A stretch of DNA of 13,424 bases, taken from NCBI GenBank assembly GCA_964492185.1, contig CAZBJH010000098.1, forward strand, positions 1-13,424. Reading direction: 5' to 3'. Source of the DNA: JAFGSZ01 sp964492185 (GTDB lineage Bacteria; Bacteroidota; Bacteroidia; Bacteroidales; UBA10428). Of the stretch, positions 6,516 through 13,424 are shown piece by piece. The position numbers and the translations under genes were made by a program. Below the pieces are notes generated by a model. The model did no database searches, was not told the origin of the DNA, and saw only the letters and a list, made by a program, of their open reading frames with translations. Position 1 is the stretch's first letter, and every line of letters starts with the position of its first letter.

Positions 6516-7149
6516 TGGTGAATAATGATTTATCCGGCCATTTTTTGTTCAGACAATACAAATATCTGTAAAAAAATAAAGCACCTAATGTTCCAATAAT
6601 TGACCCCGTGTATATGTCAATTAAAAAATGCTGGGACAGGTATACTCTCGAATATGCAGTAAGAATAGCCAGTATTGCAAAAATAAGCTGCCAGCTTTTA
6701 CTTGAGGTTATTAATACAAGACATACGAATAGGCCGAATGCACTGGTTGCATGACCTGACGGAAAACTGTTATTCGAGTATAATTTAACACCTTCAACAA
6801 GATACAGGTCAGCATTATCACCGAAGAATTTTACAGGCCGTAGCATATCGGAAAATACCAGCCTTTTTAAAATTTGCACTACCATTCCTGTTCCCAGGTA
6901 TGTTGCAATTATATAAAATGATTTCCTGAATGAAAAAAAAGCCAGTATAATCCCAATTATTATCATAATAGCACCATCACCCAGGTATGTGATGGTTTTG
7001 AAAAACAGATCAAGAAAAGAAGAATGAAACCGGTTTAAAAATAAATGTATCTCTGATTTTGTGAAGATCATTAAGAATGGGGAAATGATCAAAATAAAAA
7101 CAGTGAAAAGTATAAAAAACAAGCTATTTTTTTTTATTAGCTCAGCCAT
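6496..7149 (-). CDS. PAP2 superfamily membrane lipid phosphatase
   Basis: This 217-residue protein with about six membrane segments has the three phosphatase motifs of the type 2 phosphatidic acid phosphatase superfamily. C1 is KRLVFSDMLRP (residues 95-105), C2 is SFPSGHAT with Pro130-Ser-Gly-His133, and C3 is SRVYLSQHFLID with Arg168, His174 and Asp178. In C1 the Lys-to-Arg-Pro spacing is two residues longer than the canonical KX6RP. Relatives dephosphorylate undecaprenyl pyrophosphate (PgpB/BcrC type), phosphatidylglycerol phosphate or the phosphates of lipid A (LpxE/LpxF type) at the periplasmic face. With polyprenyl-linked glycosyltransferases downstream, carrier recycling or lipid A dephosphorylation are the likeliest roles, but sequence does not choose between them. 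It is the first gene of the minus-strand cluster, divergent from the OmpA-family gene. The last five codons (I-R-F-R-L) and the TAA stop lie inside repeat copy 3. Confidence 0.9.
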   Translation of the reverse strand: MAELIKKNSLFFILFTVFILIISPFLMIFTKSEIHLFLNRFHSSFLDLFFKTITYLGDGAIMIIIGIILAFFSFRKSFYIIATYLGTGMVVQILKRLVFSDMLRPVKFFGDNADLYLVEGVKLYSNNSFPSGHATSAFGLFVCLVLITSSKSWQLIFAILAILTAYSRVYLSQHFLIDIYTGSIIGTLGALFFYRYLYCLNKKWPDKSLFTIIRFRL

Positions 7150-7161
7150 GAGAAATATTTA

Positions 7162-7169
7162 TAATTTTG
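7162..7169 (+). promoter_or_regulatory. Possible Bacteroidota -7 element for the OmpA-family gene
   Basis: TAATTTTG matches the Bacteroidota -7 consensus TAnnTTTG exactly and lies in the 128-bp divergent gap, giving a predicted leader of about 100 bases. No TTTG box lies at the expected -33 distance, so support is weak. The divergent PAP2 gene should also have its promoter in this gap, but I see only imperfect matches on the minus strand. Confidence 0.25.
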
Positions 7170-7266
7170 CAGCAAGACAAAGAAAATAAATTTCACACGA
7201 TTTATTAATATGAAAATTGAAATTTATCATTGATAGAAAACGTTTATAGCTGTATACGTGCCGGAT

Positions 7267-7273
7267 AGGAGGG
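7267..7273 (+). promoter_or_regulatory. Strong Shine-Dalgarno site of the OmpA-family gene
   Basis: AGGAGGG lies four bases before the ATG at 7278. It is the only clear Shine-Dalgarno sequence in front of any gene in this window, where the other starts have AT-rich leaders as is usual in Bacteroidota. It fixes the start codon and suggests high translation of this envelope protein. Confidence 0.7.
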
Positions 7274-7277
7274 ATAT

Positions 7278-9197
7278 ATGAAAAAAAGATTGTTGTTTTT
7301 AGCACTGTTGTTGCCTGCTGTTCTTATTTCTGCCTCAGCACAGGATGAGTTGTCAACATCATCAAAAAAGGCCTCAAAGCTTTACTATGAAGCTATTGAT
7401 AATTACAGAATGATGTCTTGTTCCGTTGCCATTGAAAAATTGGAAGAGGCCATAGACACTGATCCTGGTTTTCTTGATGCTTACTTTATGTTAACACAGG
7501 TTCTTATTGAAGACCGGCAATCCGCTGAGGCTGTTTCCTGGTTGGAAAAGGGTTTATCACTTGATTCTACTTTTTATCCATACGGGTATTTTGTACTGGG
7601 CAGGCTTCAGTATGGCCAAGGTGAATACCGTCACGCAAAAGATAATTTTTCCCGTTATTTGATGCTTGATAAAAAAGATCCGGGTGTTGTTGGAGAAATA
7701 AGAAAAGAGCTCGAAAAATGTGAATTTGCCATCAGAATGGTTGAAAATCCCGTTCCGTTCTCTCCAATAAATCAGGGTGATAATGTTAATTCTGAAGAAG
7801 ATGATTACTGGCCATGCCTGAGCGCTGATGAACAAACACTGATTATTACACGCCTGGTTGAAGGAGGCAATGTATATGGAGGAAAGAATGAGGACTTTTT
7901 TATAAGCGAAAACTCCGATTCGGGGTGGACAAAGATGAAAAATGCCGGCTATCCGTTGAATTCGGATAACAACGAGGGTGCACAGAGCATTTCAGCTGAT
8001 GGCAGAATAATGGTTTATACGGCCTGTAACCGCTCTGACGGAGTTGGCCGATGTGATCTGTATTATTCTGTAAAAAAGGGTGAACGCTGGTCATATCCTG
8101 AAAATATTGGTGCACCTGTAAACACAAAATACAAAGAAACACAGCCTTCATTATCCGCGGATGGACGTACCCTGTATTTTGCCAGTGATCGTCCCGGCGG
8201 ATCCGGAAAACTTGACATCTGGATGAGCAGTCAGGATTTATACGGTAAATGGTCGGTGCCTGTTAACCTGGGAAGAACAATAAATACCCCGGGAGATGAA
8301 ATGTCGCCTTTTATTCATCATGATAACCAAACGCTTTATTTTGCATCAGATTATCATATGGGCATGGGGGGATTTGACCTTTTCATTTCTTCAAGGGATT
8401 CATCTGGCAACTGGGGGAAACCCCAAAATCTTGGATATCCTATAAACACACATCGTGATGAGTTTGGTCTTGTAGTCACTGCTAACGGAAAGAAAGCATA
8501 TTATGCATCAGACATTAATGAAGAAAAGGGCAAGGATATTTTTAGTTTTGAATTGTATGAAGAAGTTCAGCCAATTGAGGTGTCCTATATGAAAGGTAAA
8601 GTATACGATGCGGACACGAGGAAAAATCTGGGTGCTCGTTTTGAACTAATTGATCTTGAAACAGAAACAATAAATACCCGGTCTGATTCCGACCCCGTTT
8701 CAGGTGAATTTCTTATTTGTATTCCGGCAAATCGTGATTATCTTCTTAATGTATCAAAAGAAGAGTACATTTTTTATTCTGATCATTTTGCTTTGAAAAC
8801 CAGTCATAAAAAGTCCGAACCATTTTTAAAGGATATACCCCTGCATCCCATACGAACCGGTAAAAGCATAATTCTGAGAAACATATTCTATGAAACCGAT
8901 TCATATACTTTAAAAGATGAATCCAAACCCGAACTCAATAAACTGGTAAACTTCCTGCAAAGTAATCCGGAAGTGAATATCGAGATCCACGGGCATACGG
9001 ATAATGTCGGTTCAGAGGATTATAATCAGAAACTTTCTGAAAACCGTGCTCTTTCGGTAGTTGAGTATCTAACAAAACATGAGATTAACGTACAGCGAAT
9101 ATCTCATAAAGGCTTTGGCTATTCGCAGCCTGTAGCTTCAAACGATACTGAAGAAGGAAGAGCCAGGAACAGAAGGACAGAAATGATGATAAAATAA
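7278..9197 (+). CDS. OmpA-family envelope protein with TPR, PD40 propeller and regulatory-like domains (PorE-like architecture)
   Basis: The 639-residue exported protein has a signal peptide with probable cleavage after ASA (residues 20-22, ISASAQDE). Domains in order are TPR-like helices (about 27-145), then a PD40/WD40-like propeller (about 165-430) with repeats such as LSADEQTLIITR, ISADGRIMVYTA, LSADGRTLYFASDRPGG and TLYFASDYHMGMGGFDLF. A carboxypeptidase-regulatory-like beta domain (about 436-515, opening MKGKVYDADTRKNLGARF) and an OmpA C-terminal peptidoglycan-binding domain (about 528-639) follow. The OmpA part keeps IFYETDSYTL, IHGHTDNVGSEDYNQKLSENRA and the final GRARNRRTEMMI. The same order occurs in PorE, a peptidoglycan-linked part of the type IX secretion system of Porphyromonas. 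PorE is a lipoprotein, however, whereas this protein has no lipobox cysteine, and Bacteroidota carry many such paralogs. A structural link between outer membrane and peptidoglycan is well supported; a type IX role is only possible. Confidence 0.9.
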   Translation: MKKRLLFLALLLPAVLISASAQDELSTSSKKASKLYYEAIDNYRMMSCSVAIEKLEEAIDTDPGFLDAYFMLTQVLIEDRQSAEAVSWLEKGLSLDSTFYPYGYFVLGRLQYGQGEYRHAKDNFSRYLMLDKKDPGVVGEIRKELEKCEFAIRMVENPVPFSPINQGDNVNSEEDDYWPCLSADEQTLIITRLVEGGNVYGGKNEDFFISENSDSGWTKMKNAGYPLNSDNNEGAQSISADGRIMVYTACNRSDGVGRCDLYYSVKKGERWSYPENIGAPVNTKYKETQPSLSADGRTLYFASDRPGGSGKLDIWMSSQDLYGKWSVPVNLGRTINTPGDEMSPFIHHDNQTLYFASDYHMGMGGFDLFISSRDSSGNWGKPQNLGYPINTHRDEFGLVVTANGKKAYYASDINEEKGKDIFSFELYEEVQPIEVSYMKGKVYDADTRKNLGARFELIDLETETINTRSDSDPVSGEFLICIPANRDYLLNVSKEEYIFYSDHFALKTSHKKSEPFLKDIPLHPIRTGKSIILRNIFYETDSYTLKDESKPELNKLVNFLQSNPEVNIEIHGHTDNVGSEDYNQKLSENRALSVVEYLTKHEINVQRISHKGFGYSQPVASNDTEEGRARNRRTEMMIK

Positions 9198-9211
9198 TAA
9201 ATGGCAGTATT

Positions 9212-10204
9212 ATGATAAAGAAGTTTTTCCCTGTGATCGAGCCCGTATTTTTATCAGGTTTGATTTTTTTATTTGTTATCACAGATGAGGTTAAAGCCCA
9301 GCAATTGAAATTCCGGGCAGAAGTTAAAGATATTAATGTTTTGGAAGAGATACCTTCAGCATCAGGTATGGAATTATTAAATGACAAAATATATATTGTT
9401 GGCGATGATTCACCTTTTTTATTTGAACTCAACAACAATGCTCATATTCTTCGTATGATAGATATTTTTGATCACAAAAAACTGATAAACAGCCGGATGT
9501 CAAACAAACACAAGCCTGATTTTGAGGCTGTTACCATTGCTCCGTGGGGTAAAGATGATGATATACTTGTTTTCGGTTCTGGTTCGGTGCCGCGAAAAAG
9601 AGAGGTAATGGTACGTATTGATTTTGATGATGATGTGGCAAATGTTAAAGAATATAATCTAAGTAAGTTTTACAAACACTTACGAAAAAAAGCAGGTATT
9701 GAGAAAGATAACATGAATATTGAAGGTGCTGCATGGTGGAACGACAGATTGTTGTTACTCAACAGGGGTGACAATACCCTGTTCATGATCGATTATGAAG
9801 ATTTTGTTGATTATATGAAAGACGATGATAAGGATAAACCCAATGTCGAAGCTATATCATACCAACTCCCGGTATTGAACGGGATAACTGCACGTTTTTC
9901 CGGAGCGTGCCTGCTTCCTGACGAAGATATGCTGTTATTTACCGCGTCGGTTGAAAATACACCTAACTGGATAATTGATGGTGAGATACTGGGCAGTTAT
10001 TTAGGCATACTGGATCTTAATCAAACACAAAATACGGTTCCTGTTTGCAAGCGGATAATGCATTTAGACAGCCCGTTTAAAGAAAAGGTTGAATCCATTG
10101 TTATCCTTGATAAGAACCATGATATGGTTAATATGCTTGGAGTTACTGACAATGACAATGGGACTTCACTTTTGATTGAAATGGAATTTTCCATAGAAAA
10201 ATAA
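9212..10204 (+). CDS. Secreted protein of a Bacteroidota-type, probably beta-propeller family (DUF6929-like)
   Basis: The 330-residue protein has an N-terminal signal (hydrophobic stretch about residues 12-23, then TDEVKAQQ, probably cut after KAQ or KA). The body contains IPSASGMELLNDKIYIVGDDSPFLFELN, KHKPDFEAVTIAP, VFGSGSVPRKREVMVRI, MNIEGAAWWNDRLLLLNRGDNTLF and FSGACLLPDEDMLLFTASVE. These alternating beta-strand blocks with acidic turns look like a propeller. The SASG...GDDSP, KPDFEA, GSGS..R and NIEG...NRG blocks recall the uncharacterised DUF6929 family; I am naming this from memory of the pattern and no activity is known to me. It begins 14 bases after the stop of the OmpA-family gene, so the two are probably co-transcribed and the protein should share the envelope or periplasm with it. 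No Shine-Dalgarno site is visible. Confidence 0.75.
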   Translation: MIKKFFPVIEPVFLSGLIFLFVITDEVKAQQLKFRAEVKDINVLEEIPSASGMELLNDKIYIVGDDSPFLFELNNNAHILRMIDIFDHKKLINSRMSNKHKPDFEAVTIAPWGKDDDILVFGSGSVPRKREVMVRIDFDDDVANVKEYNLSKFYKHLRKKAGIEKDNMNIEGAAWWNDRLLLLNRGDNTLFMIDYEDFVDYMKDDDKDKPNVEAISYQLPVLNGITARFSGACLLPDEDMLLFTASVENTPNWIIDGEILGSYLGILDLNQTQNTVPVCKRIMHLDSPFKEKVESIVILDKNHDMVNMLGVTDNDNGTSLLIEMEFSIEK

Positions 10205-10370
10205 TTGGCTCTTTTTCATTTTAAGATATAATCAGGTTTTTAATTTGCTTTATTTGTATAATTAGGATAAATATCAGTATTTCAGTGCCTTGCATTTACC
10301 CCAAACCTGGCGCGTAAATAATAAAGGCTGAGGACTGTTTTTATTTATTTTACAATTTTTAAAACTGTTT
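10205..10370. other. Intergenic region, 166 bp, no recognised feature
   Basis: AT-rich spacer between two plus-strand genes. A weak inverted repeat, ATTTAC at 10294-10299 with GTAAAT at 10314-10319, brackets a GC-rich loop. The arms look like the inner arm of the repeat family, but nothing else of the repeat is present. There is no convincing terminator, and the promoter of the downstream gene, which must lie here if it is separately transcribed, could not be placed. Confidence 0.4.
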
Positions 10371-13313
10371 ATGAATTCAGTTGTAATTAAGGAGAAAATC
10401 GGTGAGCTGAAAGCAGTCCTGGAGGGTGATGTTTATACAGATAACAGCACCAGGGTTTTATATTCAACAGATGCCTCTGCATATCGTGAAATGCCTCTTG
10501 CTGTTGTCAGGGCCAGAAATAAAAAAGATATCAGGGTGCTGATTGATTTTGCAAAGGAGAATAATATTACATTAATTCCCCGCACAGCCGGCACTTCATT
10601 GGCCGGACAGGTAGTGGGCAATGGTGTGGTGGTCGATATATCAAAATACATGACCCGGATTATTGAATTCAATAAGGCAGAAAAATGGGTAAGAGTTGAA
10701 CCGGGTGTTGTTCTGGACGAGTTGAATATGTTCCTCCAACCACATGGTTTATTCTTTGGCCCGGAGACTTCAACCTCAAATCGCTGCATGACCGGAGGTA
10801 TGGTTGGGAATAATTCATGCGGATCCCATTCCCTGATATACGGAAGTACCCGTGACCATACACTTGAAGTTAAGGTTTTACTTAGTGATGGTAATGAAGT
10901 TAATTTCAAGGGACTTAATTCTGATGAGTTTGAATTGAAATGTAAAGGGGATGCCCTGGAAAACAGGATTTATAGAAATATCAGGGATATGCTCAATGAT
11001 AATACTAACCAGGAGAGTATTTTAAGGGAGTTTCCTGATCAGCGTCTGAAACGCAGGAATATGGGTTATGCTGTGGATATTTTATTACAGTCTGCCCCAT
11101 TTACCAAAGGGGGGTGCGATTTTAACTTTTCAAAACTATTGTGTGGATCGGAAGGCACACTGGCTTTTATTACAGAAATAAAATTGAACCTGGTACCTCT
11201 TCCTCCGTGTGAAAAAGGATTATTATGTGTTCACATGAATTCGGTTGAAGAAGCATTGGAGGCAAATATTATTGCTCTCCGGCATAATCCTGGTGCGATT
11301 GAATTAATTGATGATATTTTACTCGAGTGTACCAAAAGAAATATTGAACAAAATAAGAACCGTTTTTTTATCAAAGGAGATCCAGGAGCTTTACTTTGTA
11401 TTGAATTTGCAAGAGATTCAAGAGAAGAGATAATAAGATTATGTTCCGCGGTAGAAAAAGACTTACGAAAATCAGGATACGGTTATCATTTTCCTTTATT
11501 ATTCGGAAATAATATCGGCAGGGTGTGGGCATTACGAAAAGCCGGGCTGGGATTACTATATAACATGCCGGGAGATGCCAAGCCGCTTGCTGTGATTGAA
11601 GATTCTTCTGTTCATCCTGAAAAATTGCCGCAATACATAAAAGAGTTCAAAGAATCGCTGGATAAACACCATCTCCGCTGCGTTTTTTATGCTCACATAG
11701 CAACTGGTGAATTACATTTACGTCCTGTAATTAACCTTAAAACCAGGGAAGGTGTAAAACAGTACAGGGAAATTGCCACAGATGTTGCACGGCTGGTAAA
11801 AAAATTCAAAGGTTCTTTAAGCGGAGAACATGGTGACGGTCGTTTAAGGGGCGAATTCATTCCTTTTATGTTGGGTGAAAGAAATTACCAGTTAATAAGG
11901 GATATCAAACGCACCTGGGATCCGCATAATATTTTCAACGCGGGTAAAATTACCGATACCCCGAAAATGGATACATCACTAAGATTTGAGCCGGGAAAAG
12001 GGCTCAGGGAGTTTGATACCGTATTTGATTTTTCTGAGTCCATGGGTTTTTTGCGAATGGCAGAAAAATGCAACGGTTCCGGGGATTGCAGAAAATCCCA
12101 TATAATTGGAGGTACTATGTGTCCGAGTTACCAGGCTACCCGTGATGAATATAATACCACTCGTGCACGTGCAAATATTCTTAGGGAGATATTAACGTAC
12201 TCTGATAAAAAGGATCCTTTTGATAATAAGGAGATCTATGATATTCTTGATTTATGCCTTGGATGTAAAGGCTGTAAATCTGAATGTCCGTCGAGTGTTG
12301 ATATGGCCAAGATGAAGTCGGAATTCCTGCAACATTACTATGATCACCATGGTGTGCCGCTTCGCAGTCGTTTAATTGCTTATATTTCTTCTGTAAACAG
12401 GTTGGGTGCTTTTTTACCAGTCATTTATAATTATGTTATTACCAATAAATACTTATCACTTTGGTTGAAAAAGGCTATAGGATTTTCAACCAGACGCAGT
12501 ATCCCAATACTTTATAAAACCACATTTAAAAAATGGTTAAGAAATAACCTGGATAAACTGCACAGGACCATGGGTGTAAACAATCCCGAAGTATACATTT
12601 TTGTTGATGAGTTTACGAATTATAATGACACCCATATTGGTATCAGAACCGTTCAATTACTGTCTGTTCTTGGATATAAGGTAAAAACCGTAAAGCACAA
12701 TGTTTCCGGAAGAACATTTATTTCCAAGGGATTATTGAGGAAAGCACAAAAGATAGCTATTCAAAACGTAAATATTTTTAAAGATATCATATCAGACAGT
12801 TCCCCTTTGATTGGAATTGAACCTTCGGCTATCTATTCATTCCGCGATGAATATCCTGATCTCGTTGGTGATAAGTTGAGGAAGCAATCGTTAGAACTGG
12901 CAAAGAATACTTACACGGTTGAAGAATTTATTGTAAAGGAATTAGATAAGGGCAATATTGATATCAGGCTCTTTAAAAACGATAAAAAAGAAATTAAACT
13001 GCATGGTCATTGCCAGCAGAAAGCAATTGCAGCTACAGCGCCTACGCTGAAAATGCTGTCTATACCCAAAAACTATACTGCTACAGAGATAAAATCGGGG
13101 TGCTGTGGTATGGCTGGTTCTTTCGGATACGAAAAAGAACATTATGACCTATCTATGAAGGTGGGAGAACTTGTACTATTCCCTGAAGTGCGCAATAGTC
13201 CGAAAGATGTTATCATTGCTGCTCCCGGTACAAGTTGCAGACATCAGATCAAAGATGGCACAGGTGTTATTGCAAAGCATCCGGTGGAAATATTGTTTGA
13301 AGCCCTGAAATAA
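10371..13313 (+). CDS. Fused FAD-binding and Fe-S oxidoreductase (GlcD-GlcF/YdiJ type, 2-hydroxyacid dehydrogenase-like)
   Basis: At 980 residues this is a single-chain fusion of a FAD-linked 2-hydroxyacid dehydrogenase and an Fe-S/CCG electron-transfer part. The FAD_binding_4 domain (about 25-215) shows PRTAGTSLAGQVVGNGVVVD (70-89) and NNSCGSHSLIYGSTRDH (147-163). The FAD-oxidase C-terminal domain (about 225-535) shows HIATGELHLRP, then SLSGEHGDGRLRGE with His487, and WDPHNIFNAGK at its end. Fe-S ligands follow: CNGSGDCRK (Cys567, Cys573) with MCPSY (Cys584), and CLGCKGCKSECP (Cys629, 632, 635, 639). The second half has one cysteine-poor CCG-like repeat (about 735-860; HNVSGR, then GIEPSAIYSFRDEYPDLV) and one intact CCG repeat (HGHCQQKA, Cys881, and SGCCGMAGSFGYE, Cys911-Cys912). 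Relatives oxidise D-lactate, glycolate or D-2-hydroxyglutarate and pass electrons towards quinones; YdiJ acts on D-2-hydroxyglutarate. The actual substrate cannot be told from sequence. It is apparently transcribed alone. Confidence 0.93.
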   Translation: MNSVVIKEKIGELKAVLEGDVYTDNSTRVLYSTDASAYREMPLAVVRARNKKDIRVLIDFAKENNITLIPRTAGTSLAGQVVGNGVVVDISKYMTRIIEFNKAEKWVRVEPGVVLDELNMFLQPHGLFFGPETSTSNRCMTGGMVGNNSCGSHSLIYGSTRDHTLEVKVLLSDGNEVNFKGLNSDEFELKCKGDALENRIYRNIRDMLNDNTNQESILREFPDQRLKRRNMGYAVDILLQSAPFTKGGCDFNFSKLLCGSEGTLAFITEIKLNLVPLPPCEKGLLCVHMNSVEEALEANIIALRHNPGAIELIDDILLECTKRNIEQNKNRFFIKGDPGALLCIEFARDSREEIIRLCSAVEKDLRKSGYGYHFPLLFGNNIGRVWALRKAGLGLLYNMPGDAKPLAVIEDSSVHPEKLPQYIKEFKESLDKHHLRCVFYAHIATGELHLRPVINLKTREGVKQYREIATDVARLVKKFKGSLSGEHGDGRLRGEFIPFMLGERNYQLIRDIKRTWDPHNIFNAGKITDTPKMDTSLRFEPGKGLREFDTVFDFSESMGFLRMAEKCNGSGDCRKSHIIGGTMCPSYQATRDEYNTTRARANILREILTYSDKKDPFDNKEIYDILDLCLGCKGCKSECPSSVDMAKMKSEFLQHYYDHHGVPLRSRLIAYISSVNRLGAFLPVIYNYVITNKYLSLWLKKAIGFSTRRSIPILYKTTFKKWLRNNLDKLHRTMGVNNPEVYIFVDEFTNYNDTHIGIRTVQLLSVLGYKVKTVKHNVSGRTFISKGLLRKAQKIAIQNVNIFKDIISDSSPLIGIEPSAIYSFRDEYPDLVGDKLRKQSLELAKNTYTVEEFIVKELDKGNIDIRLFKNDKKEIKLHGHCQQKAIAATAPTLKMLSIPKNYTATEIKSGCCGMAGSFGYEKEHYDLSMKVGELVLFPEVRNSPKDVIIAAPGTSCRHQIKDGTGVIAKHPVEILFEALK

Positions 13314-13330
13314 TAAATCTTATAGCTAAG

Positions 13331-13395
13331 TAGAGTCCGTCTATAAAGTAGTTAAAATGTTTATACATACATGTGTCTGTTCAGAAGGTTCCATT
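13331..13395 (-). repeat. Interspersed repeat, partial inverted copy 4 (tail half only)
   Basis: Read on the minus strand this stretch matches the tail and last part of the core of copy 2: over 58 bases I count six differences. It begins 18 bases after the stop of the oxidoreductase gene with TAGAGTCCGTCTATAAAGT (13331-13349). That matches the opposite, left end of the element (TAGTGTCTGTCCATAAAGT) at 16 of 19 bases, which is the clearest evidence that the family has terminal inverted repeats. Similarity stops at 13395, just where the CATTTGC arm should begin, and unrelated AT-rich sequence follows to the window end. It is therefore a truncated copy, or an element with a different interior. 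Confidence 0.8.
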
Positions 13396-13424
13396 CGAAT
13401 ATATTTTAATTAAGTTATTAGTAA

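Noticed and set aside
7178..7185. Minus-strand -7 promoter element for the PAP2 gene (TTTCTTTG)
   Set aside because: It departs from TAnnTTTG at the second base and has no TTTG box at the proper upstream distance, so it is not better than chance in this AT-rich gap.
10294..10319. A sixth, decayed repeat copy in the spacer before the oxidoreductase
   Set aside because: Only a 6-bp ATTTAC/GTAAAT inverted repeat resembles the inner arm; the other conserved blocks (GTCCG, CATTTGC, GTGTCTGT) are absent.
1..13424. CRISPR array or tandem repeat locus
   Set aside because: The repeat copies are kilobases apart and separated by full genes; no short regularly spaced repeats and no Cas-like gene are present.

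Overview
The window is about 13.4 kb of AT-rich bacterial chromosome, most likely from a Bacteroidota species (Bacteroidales/Marinilabiliales-like). The case rests on one OmpA-family protein with the TPR / PD40 propeller / carboxypeptidase-regulatory-like / OmpA order typical of that phylum, a near absence of Shine-Dalgarno sites, and the overall gene types. It holds eight full-length protein genes and no RNA gene, CRISPR array or transposase that I can see.

Layout, left to right. 1-162: an edge repeat and a first full repeat unit. 167-2473 (+): a secreted or lipid-anchored GH74-type beta-propeller glycosidase (xyloglucanase-like). 2579-7149 (-): a probable four-gene operon read right to left, in the order PAP2 phosphatase, ArnT/GT83-like membrane glycosyltransferase, GT2 polyprenyl-phosphate-type glycosyltransferase, alkaline phosphatase. 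7278-10204 (+): a divergently transcribed pair, an OmpA/PD40/TPR envelope protein with a good Shine-Dalgarno site, followed 14 bases later by a small secreted protein of a Bacteroidota-type family. 10371-13313 (+): a 980-residue fused FAD/Fe-S oxidoreductase of the GlcD-GlcF/YdiJ type. 13331-13395: a partial repeat in the opposite orientation.

The most striking content is non-coding. A family of interspersed repeats occurs at 14-162, 4513-4687, 6339-6515 and 13331-13395 (partial, inverted), with a probable fifth end at 1-11. Each full copy has a 123-bp gapless imperfect palindrome (arms GTGTCTGT, CATTTGC, GTCCGnAAA and TTTAC, mirrored about one centre), followed by a roughly 45-bp tail. The tail ends in an inverted copy of the element's left end, giving terminal inverted repeats of about 19 bp. 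The design resembles enterobacterial ERIC sequences or a MITE. In the minus-strand operon, copies 2 and 3 fill the gaps between genes almost exactly: the element end supplies the stop codon of the upstream gene, and the other end lies 8-12 bases before the next start codon.

Functionally, the operon reads as a lipid-linked sugar module: GT2 would make a polyprenyl-phosphate sugar, GT83 would transfer it on the periplasmic side, and PAP2 would dephosphorylate a lipid phosphate. The alkaline phosphatase adds periplasmic phosphate release. That pathway is inference from families and gene order. The GH74 protein, the OmpA protein and the oxidoreductase appear unrelated to it.
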